A DNA stretch of 64,000 nucleotides from Castellaniella sp034674885 (GTDB lineage: Bacteria > Pseudomonadota > Gammaproteobacteria > Burkholderiales > Burkholderiaceae_B), in the NCBI RefSeq assembly GCF_034674885.1, contig NZ_JAUCDS010000010.1, positions 1-64,000 on the forward strand. Direction: 5' to 3'. The translations under genes were made by a program, and so were the position numbers. Below, one piece after another: positions 12,930 to 21,906 of this stretch (positions are counted from its first letter, which is position 1; each line of letters starts with the position of its first letter). The notes beneath the pieces were generated by a model. That model was not told where the DNA came from. It worked only from the letters and a program-made list of their open reading frames with translations, and searched no databases.

Positions 12930-14470
12930 ACGAAATCCTTAGCCATCTGAGCATCGGTTTCGATGTGGCGTTTTCCTGGATGAACCTGCTGGTCGCGGCC
13001 CTGGGCGCCTTCCTGGGCACCATGGTGGGCGTGCTGCCCGGGCTGGGGCCCATCAACGGCGTGGCCATGCTCATCCCCATCGCCTACGCCCTGAACCTGC
13101 CTCCGGAAACCGCGCTGATCCTGCTGGCGGCCGTGTATGTGGGCGCCGAATACGGCGGGCGCATCAGCGCCATCCTGATCAACGTGCCGGGCGAAGCCAG
13201 CGCCATCATGACCACGCTGGACGGCTATCCGCTGTCGCGCAAGGGCCTGTCCAACGTGGCCCTGTCGCTGTCGGGCTGGTCGGCGTTCTGCGGCTCGCTG
13301 GTGGCCACCATCGGCGTGATCATGCTGGCTCCCTTGCTGGCCCGCTGGGCGCTGGCCTTCGGCCCGGCCGAATACTTCGTGCTGATCGTCTTCGCCTTCT
13401 GCTGCCTGACCAGCCTGCTGGGCCGCCAGCCGGTCAAGGGCACGCTGTCGGCCATGCTGGGCCTGGCAATCGCCACGGTGGGCGTGGACGCCAATTCCGG
13501 GGTCTACCGCTACACCTTCGATTCCGTCCACCTGTTCGACGGCATCGACTTCGTGGTCGTGGTGATCGCTCTGTTCGCCATCGCCGAACTGCTGGAACTG
13601 CTGGAATCCGCCATTCGCGGCGAATCCCCCGAAGTCCCGCCCAACCAGCGCAAACTATTCAATCTGCAGGAACTGCTCTACACCAAATGGACGGTGCTGC
13701 GCAGTTCGATTCTGGGCTTTTTCATCGGCGTGCTGCCGGGCGCAGGCGCCAGCGTGGCATCGGCCGTGGCGTATTCGAACGAAAAGCGCTACCAGGAAGG
13801 CCGCGACCCCAACGCCTGCTTCGGCGAAGGCGACCTGCGCGGCGTGACCGCGCCGGAAGCCGCCTCGACCGCGTCGGCCGTGGGCTCCTTCGTGCCCATG
13901 CTGACCCTGGGCGTGCCCGGCTCCGGGACCACGGCCGTGATGATGGGCGCGCTGACCCTGTACAACATCACCCCCGGCCCGGTGCTGTTCGACACCAAGC
14001 CGGAACTGGTCTGGGGCCTGGTCGCCTCGCTGTTCATCGCCAACGTGCTGCTGTTCCTGATGAACATCCCCATGGTGCGGGTGTTCTCCAAGGTGCTGTC
14101 GCTGCCCAACTGGCTGCTGGTCCCCGGCATCCTGTGCATCAGCTACATCGGCGTCTACGCCATCAATGCCGGGACCTTCGACCTGACGATGGCGGCGTTC
14201 CTGGGCCTGATCGGCTATCTGCTGCGCAAGGGCGGCGTGCCCATGGCGCCCATGGTGCTGGGCGTGGTGCTGGGCGACATGATGGAACAGAACCTGCGCC
14301 GGGCGCTGTCGATCACCGACGGCGACCTGGGCATCCTGTGGAGCAGCCCGATCGCCATGGGGCTGTGGATCGTGTCCCTGGCCATCGTGATCATCCCGCC
14401 GATCCTGCGCCGCCGGTCCCGCAACAAGCTCTCGGCCACGGCTGCTGCCGCGTTGGAAGGCGAGGAATAA
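12926..14470 (+). CDS. tctA: Tripartite tricarboxylate transporter large permease
   Basis: 514 residues, about 12 membrane helices. The two family motifs are visible: GVLPGLGPINGVAML near residues 33-47 and GVLPGAGASVASAVAY near 270-285, inverted-repeat halves of the transport core. It carries a carboxylate across the inner membrane driven by an ion gradient, with TctB and TctC. It overlaps tctB by four bases. A strong hairpin terminator begins 11 bases after its stop, so tctCBA is a closed three-gene unit. Confidence 0.95.
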   Translation: MNEILSHLSIGFDVAFSWMNLLVAALGAFLGTMVGVLPGLGPINGVAMLIPIAYALNLPPETALILLAAVYVGAEYGGRISAILINVPGEASAIMTTLDGYPLSRKGLSNVALSLSGWSAFCGSLVATIGVIMLAPLLARWALAFGPAEYFVLIVFAFCCLTSLLGRQPVKGTLSAMLGLAIATVGVDANSGVYRYTFDSVHLFDGIDFVVVVIALFAIAELLELLESAIRGESPEVPPNQRKLFNLQELLYTKWTVLRSSILGFFIGVLPGAGASVASAVAYSNEKRYQEGRDPNACFGEGDLRGVTAPEAASTASAVGSFVPMLTLGVPGSGTTAVMMGALTLYNITPGPVLFDTKPELVWGLVASLFIANVLLFLMNIPMVRVFSKVLSLPNWLLVPGILCISYIGVYAINAGTFDLTMAAFLGLIGYLLRKGGVPMAPMVLGVVLGDMMEQNLRRALSITDGDLGILWSSPIAMGLWIVSLAIVIIPPILRRRSRNKLSATAAAALEGEE

Positions 14471-14480
14471 TCAATTCCCA

Positions 14481-14513
14481 GGTGCTGCCCCTCTCGTGGG
14501 GCGGCACCCTTTT
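14481..14513 (+). terminator. Rho-independent terminator after tctCBA
   Basis: GGTGCTGCCCC (14481-14491), a six-base loop, GGGGCGGCACC (14498-14508) and then CTTTT. The 11-bp stem has one G-T wobble. A second hairpin follows at 14531-14550. Confidence 0.85.
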
Positions 14514-14530
14514 CGACACCCCCGCCGCAC

Positions 14531-14550
14531 GCCGCCCTTTCCGGGCGGCG
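14531..14550. terminator. GC-rich hairpin between convergent tctA and CoA-transferase genes
   Basis: GCCGCCC-TTTCC-GGGCGGC lies three bases past the stop codon of the minus-strand CoA-transferase gene. It has no clean T tract on either strand, but with the hairpin at 14481-14513 it probably serves as a two-way terminator region. Confidence 0.5.
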
Positions 14551-14553
14551 TTG

Positions 14554-16029
14554 CTATTCCCAGACCGGCGGGCTGCTGCGCAAGTCGCCCGACGGCCGGT
14601 CCCAGGCCCAATCGGCCGGCCCGACCCGGCAGGGCGCCCGCATGCGGCGCGCCGGCCCCCAGGCGGTGGCTTCGATGGCGGCAGCGTATGCATCCGGCGC
14701 CGCCGGTCCCAGGATCGGTTCGGACGGCCCGGAGGCCGCAGCGCCCAGGGCCTCGGCGCCCTGCGCCAGGAGGGCCGCCGTGCGGGCCAGCGACACGCGC
14801 CACGCGCTGCCGCAGCGCCGCTCGCGGCGCTGGATCAGGCCCTTCAACACGCACGCCGCCATCCAATAACCGGTGGCCTGGTCCAGCGCCTGCACCGGCA
14901 GCGGATCGGGCGCCCGGTCCGGGCTGCCCGGCCAGGCGATGCCCGCGCTCATCTGCACCAGGCTGTCGAAGCCCCGGCGCAGCCGCCAGGGCCCCGTCCA
15001 GCCCCAGGCATCCAGGCACACGTCCACCAGGCCGGGACGCATCTGCTGGCGAACATCGGCCCCCAGGCCCAATCGGTCGAGCGCATCGGGCCGGTAGCCG
15101 TGCACCAGCACATCGGCCTGCGCCAGCAGGCGTTCGAACTGCGCGCGCCCGGCAGGCTCATGCAGATCCAGCAGGGCACACCGCTTACCCACCGCGACTT
15201 CCGGCACCATGCCGGGCTCGTCCCAGTCAGCCGGGTCCAGCCGCAGCACCTGGGCGCCGTAGGCAGCGAGGAAGCGGGTAGCTGCCGGGCCGGCCAGCAC
15301 CCGGGTCAGGTCCAGCACCCGCAGGCCGGCCAACGGGCGGGCAGGATCGACGGGATGATCGCTGTCTTCACCCGCCGGGCCTGCGGCGCCGCTGCCTGGA
15401 GACGTCCAGGCGCGGGCTCCGTCGGCGCTGCGGCCTGCACGGTGAATGCCCGCGCAGGACAGGCCGTCCCCCCGATGCAGCAGCGGTTCGGCCGCCACGG
15501 CCTCGCCCTGTGGATGCTGCCGCCATTGCGCCGGCGTGCGCAGGGCGGCGGCGCACGCCGCCTGATCCACCAGCGCGTCTTCCAGCGCCCCGGCCGACCA
15601 GGCCTGCACCCGCGCCTGAACGGCTTCGCGGGTGGCATCGGCGGGCAGATCCATCACCCGCAAGGCGCGTTGCCGGTGATGGGCGGCATTGGCGTGGATG
15701 CGGATCCAGCCGTCGCGGGCGGCGTAGTCGCCGGTGACGGCATCGCGCACCTTGGGCACCACCCAGCCCAGCGGCTGCAGGCTGGTGCCGAACCACCAGG
15801 ACGCCAGGGGCCGGTCCAGCTGCACGAGCGGCGGATGATCGGGATCGACCCAGCGGGCCAGCAGCATGGCCGCCGCGCCGATGCTGGCGCAGGCCAGGTC
15901 GGTGACGGGATAGCGCGCGGCCCAGGCGCCCCTGCCCTCGATGCGGATGCGGCCGGCGGCCCAGGGTTCGTCCAGCGCAGTCAGGAAGGCGTGGAGGAAG
16001 AAGTGAGGGGCGGAATTACCGGGGTTCAT
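14554..16029 (-). CDS. CaiB/BaiF-family (class III) CoA-transferase with permuted domain order
   Basis: 491 residues, longer than the usual ~400. The usual N-terminal core motif, LAGLRVLDLTRVLAGPAATR followed by YGAQVLRLDP, appears only near residue 230. The first ~225 residues instead resemble the C-terminal small domain of the family (DGWIRIHANAAHHRQRAL..., then a W-x-L helix segment and TPAQWRQHPQGEAVA). Class III enzymes move CoA between carboxylic acids. ATG at 16029 is preceded by AGGAGGTGCCTCC, a strong ribosome site, so the long N-terminus is real. It is a single gene, convergent with tctCBA; an acid-activation role tied to tct substrates is possible but unproven. Confidence 0.8.
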   Translation of the reverse strand: MNPGNSAPHFFLHAFLTALDEPWAAGRIRIEGRGAWAARYPVTDLACASIGAAAMLLARWVDPDHPPLVQLDRPLASWWFGTSLQPLGWVVPKVRDAVTGDYAARDGWIRIHANAAHHRQRALRVMDLPADATREAVQARVQAWSAGALEDALVDQAACAAALRTPAQWRQHPQGEAVAAEPLLHRGDGLSCAGIHRAGRSADGARAWTSPGSGAAGPAGEDSDHPVDPARPLAGLRVLDLTRVLAGPAATRFLAAYGAQVLRLDPADWDEPGMVPEVAVGKRCALLDLHEPAGRAQFERLLAQADVLVHGYRPDALDRLGLGADVRQQMRPGLVDVCLDAWGWTGPWRLRRGFDSLVQMSAGIAWPGSPDRAPDPLPVQALDQATGYWMAACVLKGLIQRRERRCGSAWRVSLARTAALLAQGAEALGAAASGPSEPILGPAAPDAYAAAIEATAWGPARRMRAPCRVGPADWAWDRPSGDLRSSPPVWE

Positions 16030-16084
16030 GGAGGCACCTCCTGGTTACCGGGCGTTGCAGGGGTCTGTCTCTTGCCCAGATCCC

Positions 16085-16317
16085 TCCACCTCGCGGCCTG
16101 CATGCCGCTCGGATTCATCAGGCACGCAGCAGTCCGCAGGGACTGCTGCGTGTCCAGCCTCATCCACCTCGCCGCTTGCAGGCGGCTCGGATTAATCAGG
16201 CGCGGGGCAGTCCGCAGGGGACTGCTATATGTCCGGCCTCATCCACCTCGCCGCTTGCAGGCGGCTCGGATTAATCAGGCACACAGCAGTCCGCAGGGAC
16301 TGCTGCGTGTCCAGATT
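16085..16317. repeat. Three tandem ~78-bp units, each with two hairpins
   Basis: Units start at 16085, 16163 and 16242 (period 78-79 bp), each opening with TCCACCTCGC. Each holds a small hairpin around GCCGC-TTGCAG-GCGGC (diverged in unit 1) and a larger one around GCAGTCC-GCAG-GGACTGC. In unit 1 the second hairpin is a perfect 13-bp stem with a 4-base loop (16123-16152). Units 2 and 3 also share GGATTAATCAGGC. The array fills the gap between the CoA-transferase start and the end of dgt; the dgt stop codon touches its right edge. It resembles a REP/BIME-type element and could act as terminator or RNA-stability structure for the dgt operon. Confidence 0.85.
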
Positions 16318-17443
16318 AATCCATGCGGAAGATTGCGTGGTGCTCGCGGATGGCGTAGCGGTCGGTCATGCCTGCGATGTAGTCGGCGATGGCGCGCGCC
16401 TGCCCGACGGGATCGTCGCGCCGGTATTCATCGGCCAGCAGGCGGGGATCGTCCAGGAAGGCGCAGAACAGGTCCCGCACGATGCGCCGCGCCTTGTGCG
16501 TCATGCGCATGACCTGGGCATGACGGTACAGATTGTTCAGCAGGAACTGCTTCAGGGCATCGGCCTGGGCCCGCAGCGCCTCGGAAAATGCCGCCAGCGG
16601 CGGCCCCGCCCGCACGGCTTCGACGCTGTCGGGCCGCAGCCGTGCGATGTTGTCGGCCGTGGTCTGCGTCAGGTCCAGCACCAGCGTGTTGATCATGGCG
16701 CGGATGATCTCGGACACTACGCGCTTGGCGTCCACGTCGGGATAGCGACGGCGCACCTGCTCGTGGTGCGCGGCGAAGATGTCCAGATCCAGCAGCTGCG
16801 GCACGGTGATCAGGCCCGAACGCAGGCCGTCGTCGATATCGTGATTGTTGTAGGCGATTTCGTCGGCCAGGTTGGTCAGCTGGGCTTCCAGGGACGGCTG
16901 GCTGCCGTCCAGGAATCGGGCCGCCACCGGCCCCAGCTGGCGGGCATGCCGGCGCGAGCAGTGCTTCAGGATGCCTTCGCGGGTCTCGAAACACAGGTTC
17001 AGGCCGTTGAAGGCCGCGTATCGTTCCTCGAGTTCGTCCACCACCCGCAGGCTTTGCAGGTTGTGCTCAAAACCGCCGGCCGCCGGCGCGAGTTCGCGCA
17101 GACAGGCGTTCAGTTCGTCCTGGCCCGCATGGCCAAACGGCGTGTGCCCCAGATCGTGCGCCAGGGCAATGGCCTCGATCAGGTCTTCCTGCACGCCCAG
17201 GTTGCGCGCCAACGTGCGGGCGATCTGCGCGACCTCGATGCTGTGGGTCAGGCGGGTACGAAACAGGTCGCCTTCGTGATTCAGGAAGACCTGGGTCTTG
17301 TATTCCAGGCGCCGGAAGGCGGAGCAATGCACGATGCGGTCGCGATCGCGCTGAAAATCGCTGCGCCCCTGGGGCGTGGGTTCCGGGTGCAGGCGCCCGC
17401 GCGTGGCTTCCGGATGGCAGGCATACGGGGCCAGGGTCGCCAT
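16316..17443 (-). CDS. dgt: dNTP triphosphohydrolase (dGTPase-like)
   Basis: 375 residues from ATG 17443 (MATLAPYACHPEATRGR); the frame runs on upstream, but only through aroB. It has the HD-domain metal ligands H67 (RLTHSIEVAQIAR), H96-D97 (ALAHDLGHTPFGHAG) and a later D in LADEIAYNNHD. The QRDRDRIVHCSAFRRLEYKTQV segment typical of the Dgt family is also present (given here in parts: FQRDRDRIVH, SAFRRLEYKTQV). It hydrolyses dNTPs to nucleoside and triphosphate. It starts two bases after the aroB stop, so it is translated from the aroK-aroB-dgt transcript, a standard order in betaproteobacteria. Confidence 0.93.
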   Translation of the reverse strand: MATLAPYACHPEATRGRLHPEPTPQGRSDFQRDRDRIVHCSAFRRLEYKTQVFLNHEGDLFRTRLTHSIEVAQIARTLARNLGVQEDLIEAIALAHDLGHTPFGHAGQDELNACLRELAPAAGGFEHNLQSLRVVDELEERYAAFNGLNLCFETREGILKHCSRRHARQLGPVAARFLDGSQPSLEAQLTNLADEIAYNNHDIDDGLRSGLITVPQLLDLDIFAAHHEQVRRRYPDVDAKRVVSEIIRAMINTLVLDLTQTTADNIARLRPDSVEAVRAGPPLAAFSEALRAQADALKQFLLNNLYRHAQVMRMTHKARRIVRDLFCAFLDDPRLLADEYRRDDPVGQARAIADYIAGMTDRYAIREHHAIFRMD

Positions 17444-17445
17444 GA

Positions 17446-18525
17446 TCAGGCCCTCGCCCCGGCGGGCAGCACGGGGCGGACCCGATCGTCGTCCACGGCC
17501 TGTACGCTGGCGCGGCCCAGTTCCGGCAGCAGCACGTAGCGGATGTGCCGCCCTTCGGTTTTCTTGTCTACCCGCATCAGGTCCAGCCAGCGGTCCGGCC
17601 CCAGATCGGGCGCCTGGACGGGGCAGCCGATCGCCTGGACCAGGGCGCGGATACGGTCCACTGCCGCTCGGTCCAGGCCACAGACCCGGGCGGAGAGTTC
17701 CGCTGCCAGCACCATGCCGCAGCCCACGGCCTCGCCGTGCAGCCAATTGCCATAGCCCAGCCCGGACTCGATGGCATGTCCGAAGGTATGGCCGAAGTTC
17801 AGGATGGCCCGCAGGCCGGATTCTCGTTCGTCCTGAGACACGACCCAGGCCTTCAGTTCGCAGGCGCGACGCACTGCGTACTGGATGGCGTCGTCGTCCA
17901 GGTCCCGCAAGGCCTGCACATGGGTTTCGCACCAGTCGAAGAACGGTGCATCGGCGATCATGCCGTATTTGATCAGTTCGGCCAGGCCGGCGGAAATCTC
18001 GCGGGCGGGCAGCGTGGCCAGCACCCGGGTGTCGATCTCGACGGCCTGAGGCTGGTAGAAGGCGCCGATCATGTTCTTGCCCAGCGGGTGATTGATGGCG
18101 GTCTTGCCCCCGACCGACGAATCGACCTGCGCCAGCAGCGTGGTCGGCACCTGGATGAAGCGCACGCCACGCATGTAGCAGGCGGCGGCAAAACCGCACA
18201 TGTCGCCCACCACGCCGCCGCCCAGGGCGACCAGCACGGCCTTGCGGTCCAGCCCTGCGCCCAGCAGCGCATCGAAAATCCGGTTCAGCGATTCCCAGGT
18301 CTTGAATTGCTCGCCATCGGGCAGTTCAACCCAGCACAGCGGGGCGTCGGTGCCGGCCAGCGCAGCGCGCACCCGATCGCCATACAGACCAGCCACCGTG
18401 GTGTTGGTGACGACGGCCAGCGCTGTGGCATCGGCCGGCAGACTGGCGGCCAGGGCATCCAGCCGACCGGGCCCGATGTGGATGGGATAGTGCCCGCCAG
18501 GGGTTGCGACTTGAACGGTATGCAT
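17446..18525 (-). CDS. aroB: 3-dehydroquinate synthase
   Basis: 359 residues, normal length. It converts DAHP to 3-dehydroquinate, the second step of the shikimate pathway, with NAD+ and a divalent metal. Seen: GGGVVGDMCGFAA (NAD-binding glycine loop), VPTTLLAQVDSSVGGKTAIN, NMIGAFYQP, and metal-ligand regions AELIKYG and NFGHTFGHAIE. ATG at 18525 is six bases after the aroK stop; dgt follows two bases later. Confidence 0.97.
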   Translation of the reverse strand: MHTVQVATPGGHYPIHIGPGRLDALAASLPADATALAVVTNTTVAGLYGDRVRAALAGTDAPLCWVELPDGEQFKTWESLNRIFDALLGAGLDRKAVLVALGGGVVGDMCGFAAACYMRGVRFIQVPTTLLAQVDSSVGGKTAINHPLGKNMIGAFYQPQAVEIDTRVLATLPAREISAGLAELIKYGMIADAPFFDWCETHVQALRDLDDDAIQYAVRRACELKAWVVSQDERESGLRAILNFGHTFGHAIESGLGYGNWLHGEAVGCGMVLAAELSARVCGLDRAAVDRIRALVQAIGCPVQAPDLGPDRWLDLMRVDKKTEGRHIRYVLLPELGRASVQAVDDDRVRPVLPAGARA

Positions 18526-18531
18526 GGGGTC

Positions 18532-19107
18532 CTAATGGGGAAGATGGGCCGGCAGCAGGGGCAGCAGGCTGCGCACGACATGGGCGACAGGCTGGTCCGC
18601 CGTGTCCTGGCGGATGTTGGCCACGCTGTCATACAGGGGTTCGCGCTGGGCCAGCAGGTCGGCGATGCGCTGACGGGGATTGTCGGTGCGCAGCAAGGGC
18701 CGATTGCGGTCCCGCGCCACGCGCCGATACAGTTCATCCACGCTGGCGCACAGATAGACCACGCAGCCGCGCTCGCTGAGCATGCGGCGGTTTTCCTCGG
18801 CCAGCACGGCGCCGCCGCCAGTGGCCAGCACCAGCCCCGGCACCTGGGTGTATTCATCCAGCAGGGCGGTTTCACGCCGGCGGAAACCGGCCTCGCCCTC
18901 GATGTCGAAGATAGTGGCCACCCGCACCCCGCAACGGGCCTCGATGGCATGGTCCAGATCGACGAATTCCCGGCCCAGAGCGGCAGCCAGCTGGCGACCG
19001 ATGGTCGTCTTGCCCACCCCCATCATGCCGACCAGGAAGATCGGCGCAGCGGCGTCCCGTTCTGGGCATGAGGCAATGGCGGCGGTGGGGACTGATTCCA
19101 TCGACAT
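18532..19107 (-). CDS. aroK: Shikimate kinase
   Basis: 191 residues from ATG 19107 (MSMESVPTAA); the frame is open to 19164, and ATG 19101 is another option, so the exact start is uncertain. P-loop GMMGVGKTT (27-35), shikimate-binding DLDHAIE and the GGGAVL segment, plus the lid RPLLRTDNPRQRIADLL. It phosphorylates shikimate at the 3-OH. It is first in aroK-aroB-dgt and divergent from ponA, with about 175 bases between starts holding both promoters. Confidence 0.94.
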   Translation of the reverse strand: MSMESVPTAAIASCPERDAAAPIFLVGMMGVGKTTIGRQLAAALGREFVDLDHAIEARCGVRVATIFDIEGEAGFRRRETALLDEYTQVPGLVLATGGGAVLAEENRRMLSERGCVVYLCASVDELYRRVARDRNRPLLRTDNPRQRIADLLAQREPLYDSVANIRQDTADQPVAHVVRSLLPLLPAHLPH

Positions 19108-19283
19108 GTGGGTGCGGTGCAAGGTTGGTTTGCGTGTATTATCGCATTGGCTGATTGGCCACACCGGCCCCCTGTCAACGACGCCCCGGCAGCCGCTTCA
19201 TGGCGCGCATTCGCAGCATCCAGTTACATAGACTCCGCCTCTGATCTCTGGTCTGCCCGCGCCAGGCCTTACAATCGCCTCTG

Positions 19284-21725
19284 ATGAGAACCACCAAAAC
19301 TCCCACCAAGCCCAAGGCGCCTGCCCGTTCCTGGCTCACGCGCCTGGTCGTGAAGGCGCTCGTCCTGTGCGCCGGCCTGGGCGTCTGCGCAGCCCTGCTG
19401 CTTTCTCTGGCGCTGGCGTTGGCGTGGCCCAACCTGCCCGATCTGCACGCCATGACCGATTACCGGCCACGCGTGCCGCTGCGCATCTACACCGCTGACA
19501 ATGTGCTGATCGGCGAATTCGGCGAGGAACGCCGCAACGTGATGCGTTTCGACGAAATCCCGGACATCATGAAGTCCGCGATTCTGGCCGCCGAAGACGA
19601 CCGTTTCTACCAGCACGGCGGCATCGACTGGACTGGCGTGCTGCGCGCGGCCATCGCCAACATGGTGCACATGTCCAAGACCCAGGGCGCCAGCACCATC
19701 ACCATGCAGGTCGCGCGCAACTTCTATCTATCGTCCGAAAAGACCTACACGCGCAAATTCTACGAACTGCTGCTGACCTTCAAGATCGAGGCCACCCTGA
19801 CCAAGGATCAGATCCTCGATCTCTACATGAACCAGATCTTCCTGGGCCACCGGGCCTACGGCTTCGCCGCCGCCAGCCGCACCTACTTCGGCAAGCCGCT
19901 GTCCGAGATCACCCCGGCCGAGGCCGCCATGCTGGCCGGCATCCCCAAGGCCCCGTCGCGCTTCAACCCGATCGCGAACTTCGACCGCGCGAAGTCCCGG
20001 CAGGCCTACGTCCTGGGCCGCATGCACAGCCTGGGCTACCTGAACGACGCCGAATACCAGAAGGCCAAAGACCAGCCCATCGTCATCCGATCGGCCGCCG
20101 GCACGCCCACCGGGCGCTACGCCGTGCACGGCGAATACCCCGCCGAACTGGCCCGCCAGCTGCTGTACGGCGTCTACCAGGACGACATCTACTCGCGCGG
20201 CTTCAACATCTACACCACCATCGACTCCAAGGACCAGGAAGCCGCCTACGAATCGCTGCGCGCCGGGGTGCTGGACTACACGCGCCGCGCACCCTACCCC
20301 GGGCCCGAGGAAACCATCGACCTGCCCGCCGGCATCGAGAGCCAGCCCGAGGCCTTCAACGACATCCTGGACACTGTCCAGGAAAAATACCCGGACAACG
20401 GCGACCTGCTGACCGGCATCGTGCTGTCGGCCAGTCCGACCGAGGTCAAGGTCGCCCGCAGCCCCACCGACATCGTCACCATTTCCGACAAGCGCGCCCT
20501 GCGGGTCGTGGCGCGCGGCCTGGTGGCCAATGCCAAGGCCGCCGTGCGCATCCAGCGCGGCTCCGTGGTGTATATCCACCAGCAGGACGACTACTGGGAA
20601 CTGCTGAACAAGCCCAGCATCCAGGCGGCCCTGGTGTCGCTGCGCGCCCAGGACGGCGGCGTCGTCGCCATGGTGGGCGGGTTCGACTTCGAGGAAGGCA
20701 AGTTCAACCGGGTGACACAGGCCTGGCGCCAGCCGGGCTCTTCGTTCAAGCCCTTCATCTACGCATCGGCCCTGGAGCGCGGCCTGACGCCGGCCACGCA
20801 GATTTCCGACGAACCCTTTTCCCTGACGGCCGAACAGACAGGCTCCAAGGCCTGGAACCCGAAAAACTACGGCCGATCCTACGAACCCATGCTGACCATG
20901 CGCCAGGGTTTGTACAAATCCAAGAACATGGTGTCCATTCGCATCATGCAGGCCGTCGGCCCGCAGTACGTGCAGGACTACATCACGCGATTCGGCTTCG
21001 ACCGGTCCCGCCAGCCGGCCGTGCTGCCGCTGGCCCTGGGGGCCGGCAGCGTCACCCCCCTGCAGCTGGCCGGCGGCTACGCCGTATTCGCCAACGGCGG
21101 CTACCGCGTGCCGCCCTACCTGATCGATCACGTGACCGACAGCAGCGGCAAGGTCATCATGCGCGCCCGGCCGACCATCGCCGGCGACACGCTGGCCCGG
21201 GTGATCGACCCGCGCACCGCCTATGTCATGGACGACATGCTGCGCGGCGTGGCCACCGTGGGCACAGGCGCCCGCGCACACCGCGAATTGAAACGCAACG
21301 ACATCGGCGGCAAGACCGGCACCACAAACGACTCCCAGGACGCCTGGTTCGCGGGCTTCACGCCAAAACTGGTGGCCGTGGCCTGGATGGGCTTCGACCA
21401 GCCCAAATCCATGGGCCAGGGGGAAACCGGGGGCGGCGCCGCGCTGCCGATCTGGGTAGGCTACATGCGCACGGCGCTGGCCGGCCAGCCGGAAATCCCG
21501 CCCGGCCCCATGCCCAGCGGCCTGGCCCGCACCGACGGCGACTTCTATTTCTCCGAATTTCCGCCCGGCACCGCCATCGCGCGCGTCGGCCTGCCCGCTC
21601 CGGGCGACTCCGACCCCGGCGCCCCGGCGTCCGGCCAGGACGGGATCGGCGCCTTGCTCGACCAGCTGCACGGGCGAAACGACAACGAGGCCGCCGTCCC
21701 TCAACCCGTGCGCGTCCCCTTCTGA
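19284..21725 (+). CDS. mrcA: Penicillin-binding protein 1A (bifunctional transglycosylase/transpeptidase)
   Basis: 813 residues. Short cytoplasmic N-terminus, membrane anchor about 14-50, glycosyltransferase-51 domain with catalytic Glu in AAEDDRFYQHGGIDW, an OB-like insert, then a transpeptidase domain with S486-x-x-K489 (GSSFKPFIYAS), a SKN motif (KSKNMVS) and K677-T-G (GGKTGTTND). It polymerises and cross-links peptidoglycan at the inner membrane. It is divergent from aroK. Its TGA stop shares a base with the ATG of the small lipoprotein gene, so ponA-lptM-lysA probably form one transcript. The name ponA is equally usual. Confidence 0.96.
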   Translation: MRTTKTPTKPKAPARSWLTRLVVKALVLCAGLGVCAALLLSLALALAWPNLPDLHAMTDYRPRVPLRIYTADNVLIGEFGEERRNVMRFDEIPDIMKSAILAAEDDRFYQHGGIDWTGVLRAAIANMVHMSKTQGASTITMQVARNFYLSSEKTYTRKFYELLLTFKIEATLTKDQILDLYMNQIFLGHRAYGFAAASRTYFGKPLSEITPAEAAMLAGIPKAPSRFNPIANFDRAKSRQAYVLGRMHSLGYLNDAEYQKAKDQPIVIRSAAGTPTGRYAVHGEYPAELARQLLYGVYQDDIYSRGFNIYTTIDSKDQEAAYESLRAGVLDYTRRAPYPGPEETIDLPAGIESQPEAFNDILDTVQEKYPDNGDLLTGIVLSASPTEVKVARSPTDIVTISDKRALRVVARGLVANAKAAVRIQRGSVVYIHQQDDYWELLNKPSIQAALVSLRAQDGGVVAMVGGFDFEEGKFNRVTQAWRQPGSSFKPFIYASALERGLTPATQISDEPFSLTAEQTGSKAWNPKNYGRSYEPMLTMRQGLYKSKNMVSIRIMQAVGPQYVQDYITRFGFDRSRQPAVLPLALGAGSVTPLQLAGGYAVFANGGYRVPPYLIDHVTDSSGKVIMRARPTIAGDTLARVIDPRTAYVMDDMLRGVATVGTGARAHRELKRNDIGGKTGTTNDSQDAWFAGFTPKLVAVAWMGFDQPKSMGQGETGGGAALPIWVGYMRTALAGQPEIPPGPMPSGLARTDGDFYFSEFPPGTAIARVGLPAPGDSDPGAPASGQDGIGALLDQLHGRNDNEAAVPQPVRVPF

Positions 21726-21898
21726 TGATGACCCGAACTCATAACCGTTTTTCCACGAGCCTGGCGGGCGTCTGCCTGGCGCTGCTGTTGGCCGGCTGCG
21801 GCATGAAGGGCCCGCTCAAGCCGGCCACGCCGCCTCCGCCCGCCGACGCAGCCCTGGCGGCACCTCCCTCCATCGCCCCCGCCACCACCAAGCCCTGA
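21725..21898 (+). CDS. lptM: LPS-assembly-associated lipoprotein LptM (YifL-like)
   Basis: 57 residues, starting at ATG 21725 (or the adjacent ATG 21728), one base overlapping the mrcA stop. Signal peptide TSLAGVCLALLLAGC with lipobox LAGC (Cys 24), then GMKGPLKP and a Pro/Ala-rich tail. The CGxKGPLxxP start after the lipid-bearing Cys and the position directly before lysA are the signature of YifL/LptM, which in E. coli binds the LptDE translocon and aids its maturation (family knowledge). Eight bases separate its stop from lysA. Confidence 0.9.
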   Translation: MMTRTHNRFSTSLAGVCLALLLAGCGMKGPLKPATPPPPADAALAAPPSIAPATTKP

Positions 21899-21906
21899 CC
21901 GAGCCC

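Noticed and set aside
16085..16317. Possible CRISPR array
   Set aside because: Units are contiguous repeats with internal inverted repeats; there are no unique spacers of even length and no cas genes.
13687..16512. A long plus-strand frame through tctA, the terminators, the CoA-transferase and the hairpin repeats
   Set aside because: It crosses two terminators and overlaps better genes; no homology visible. The repeats give it a false periodic protein sequence.
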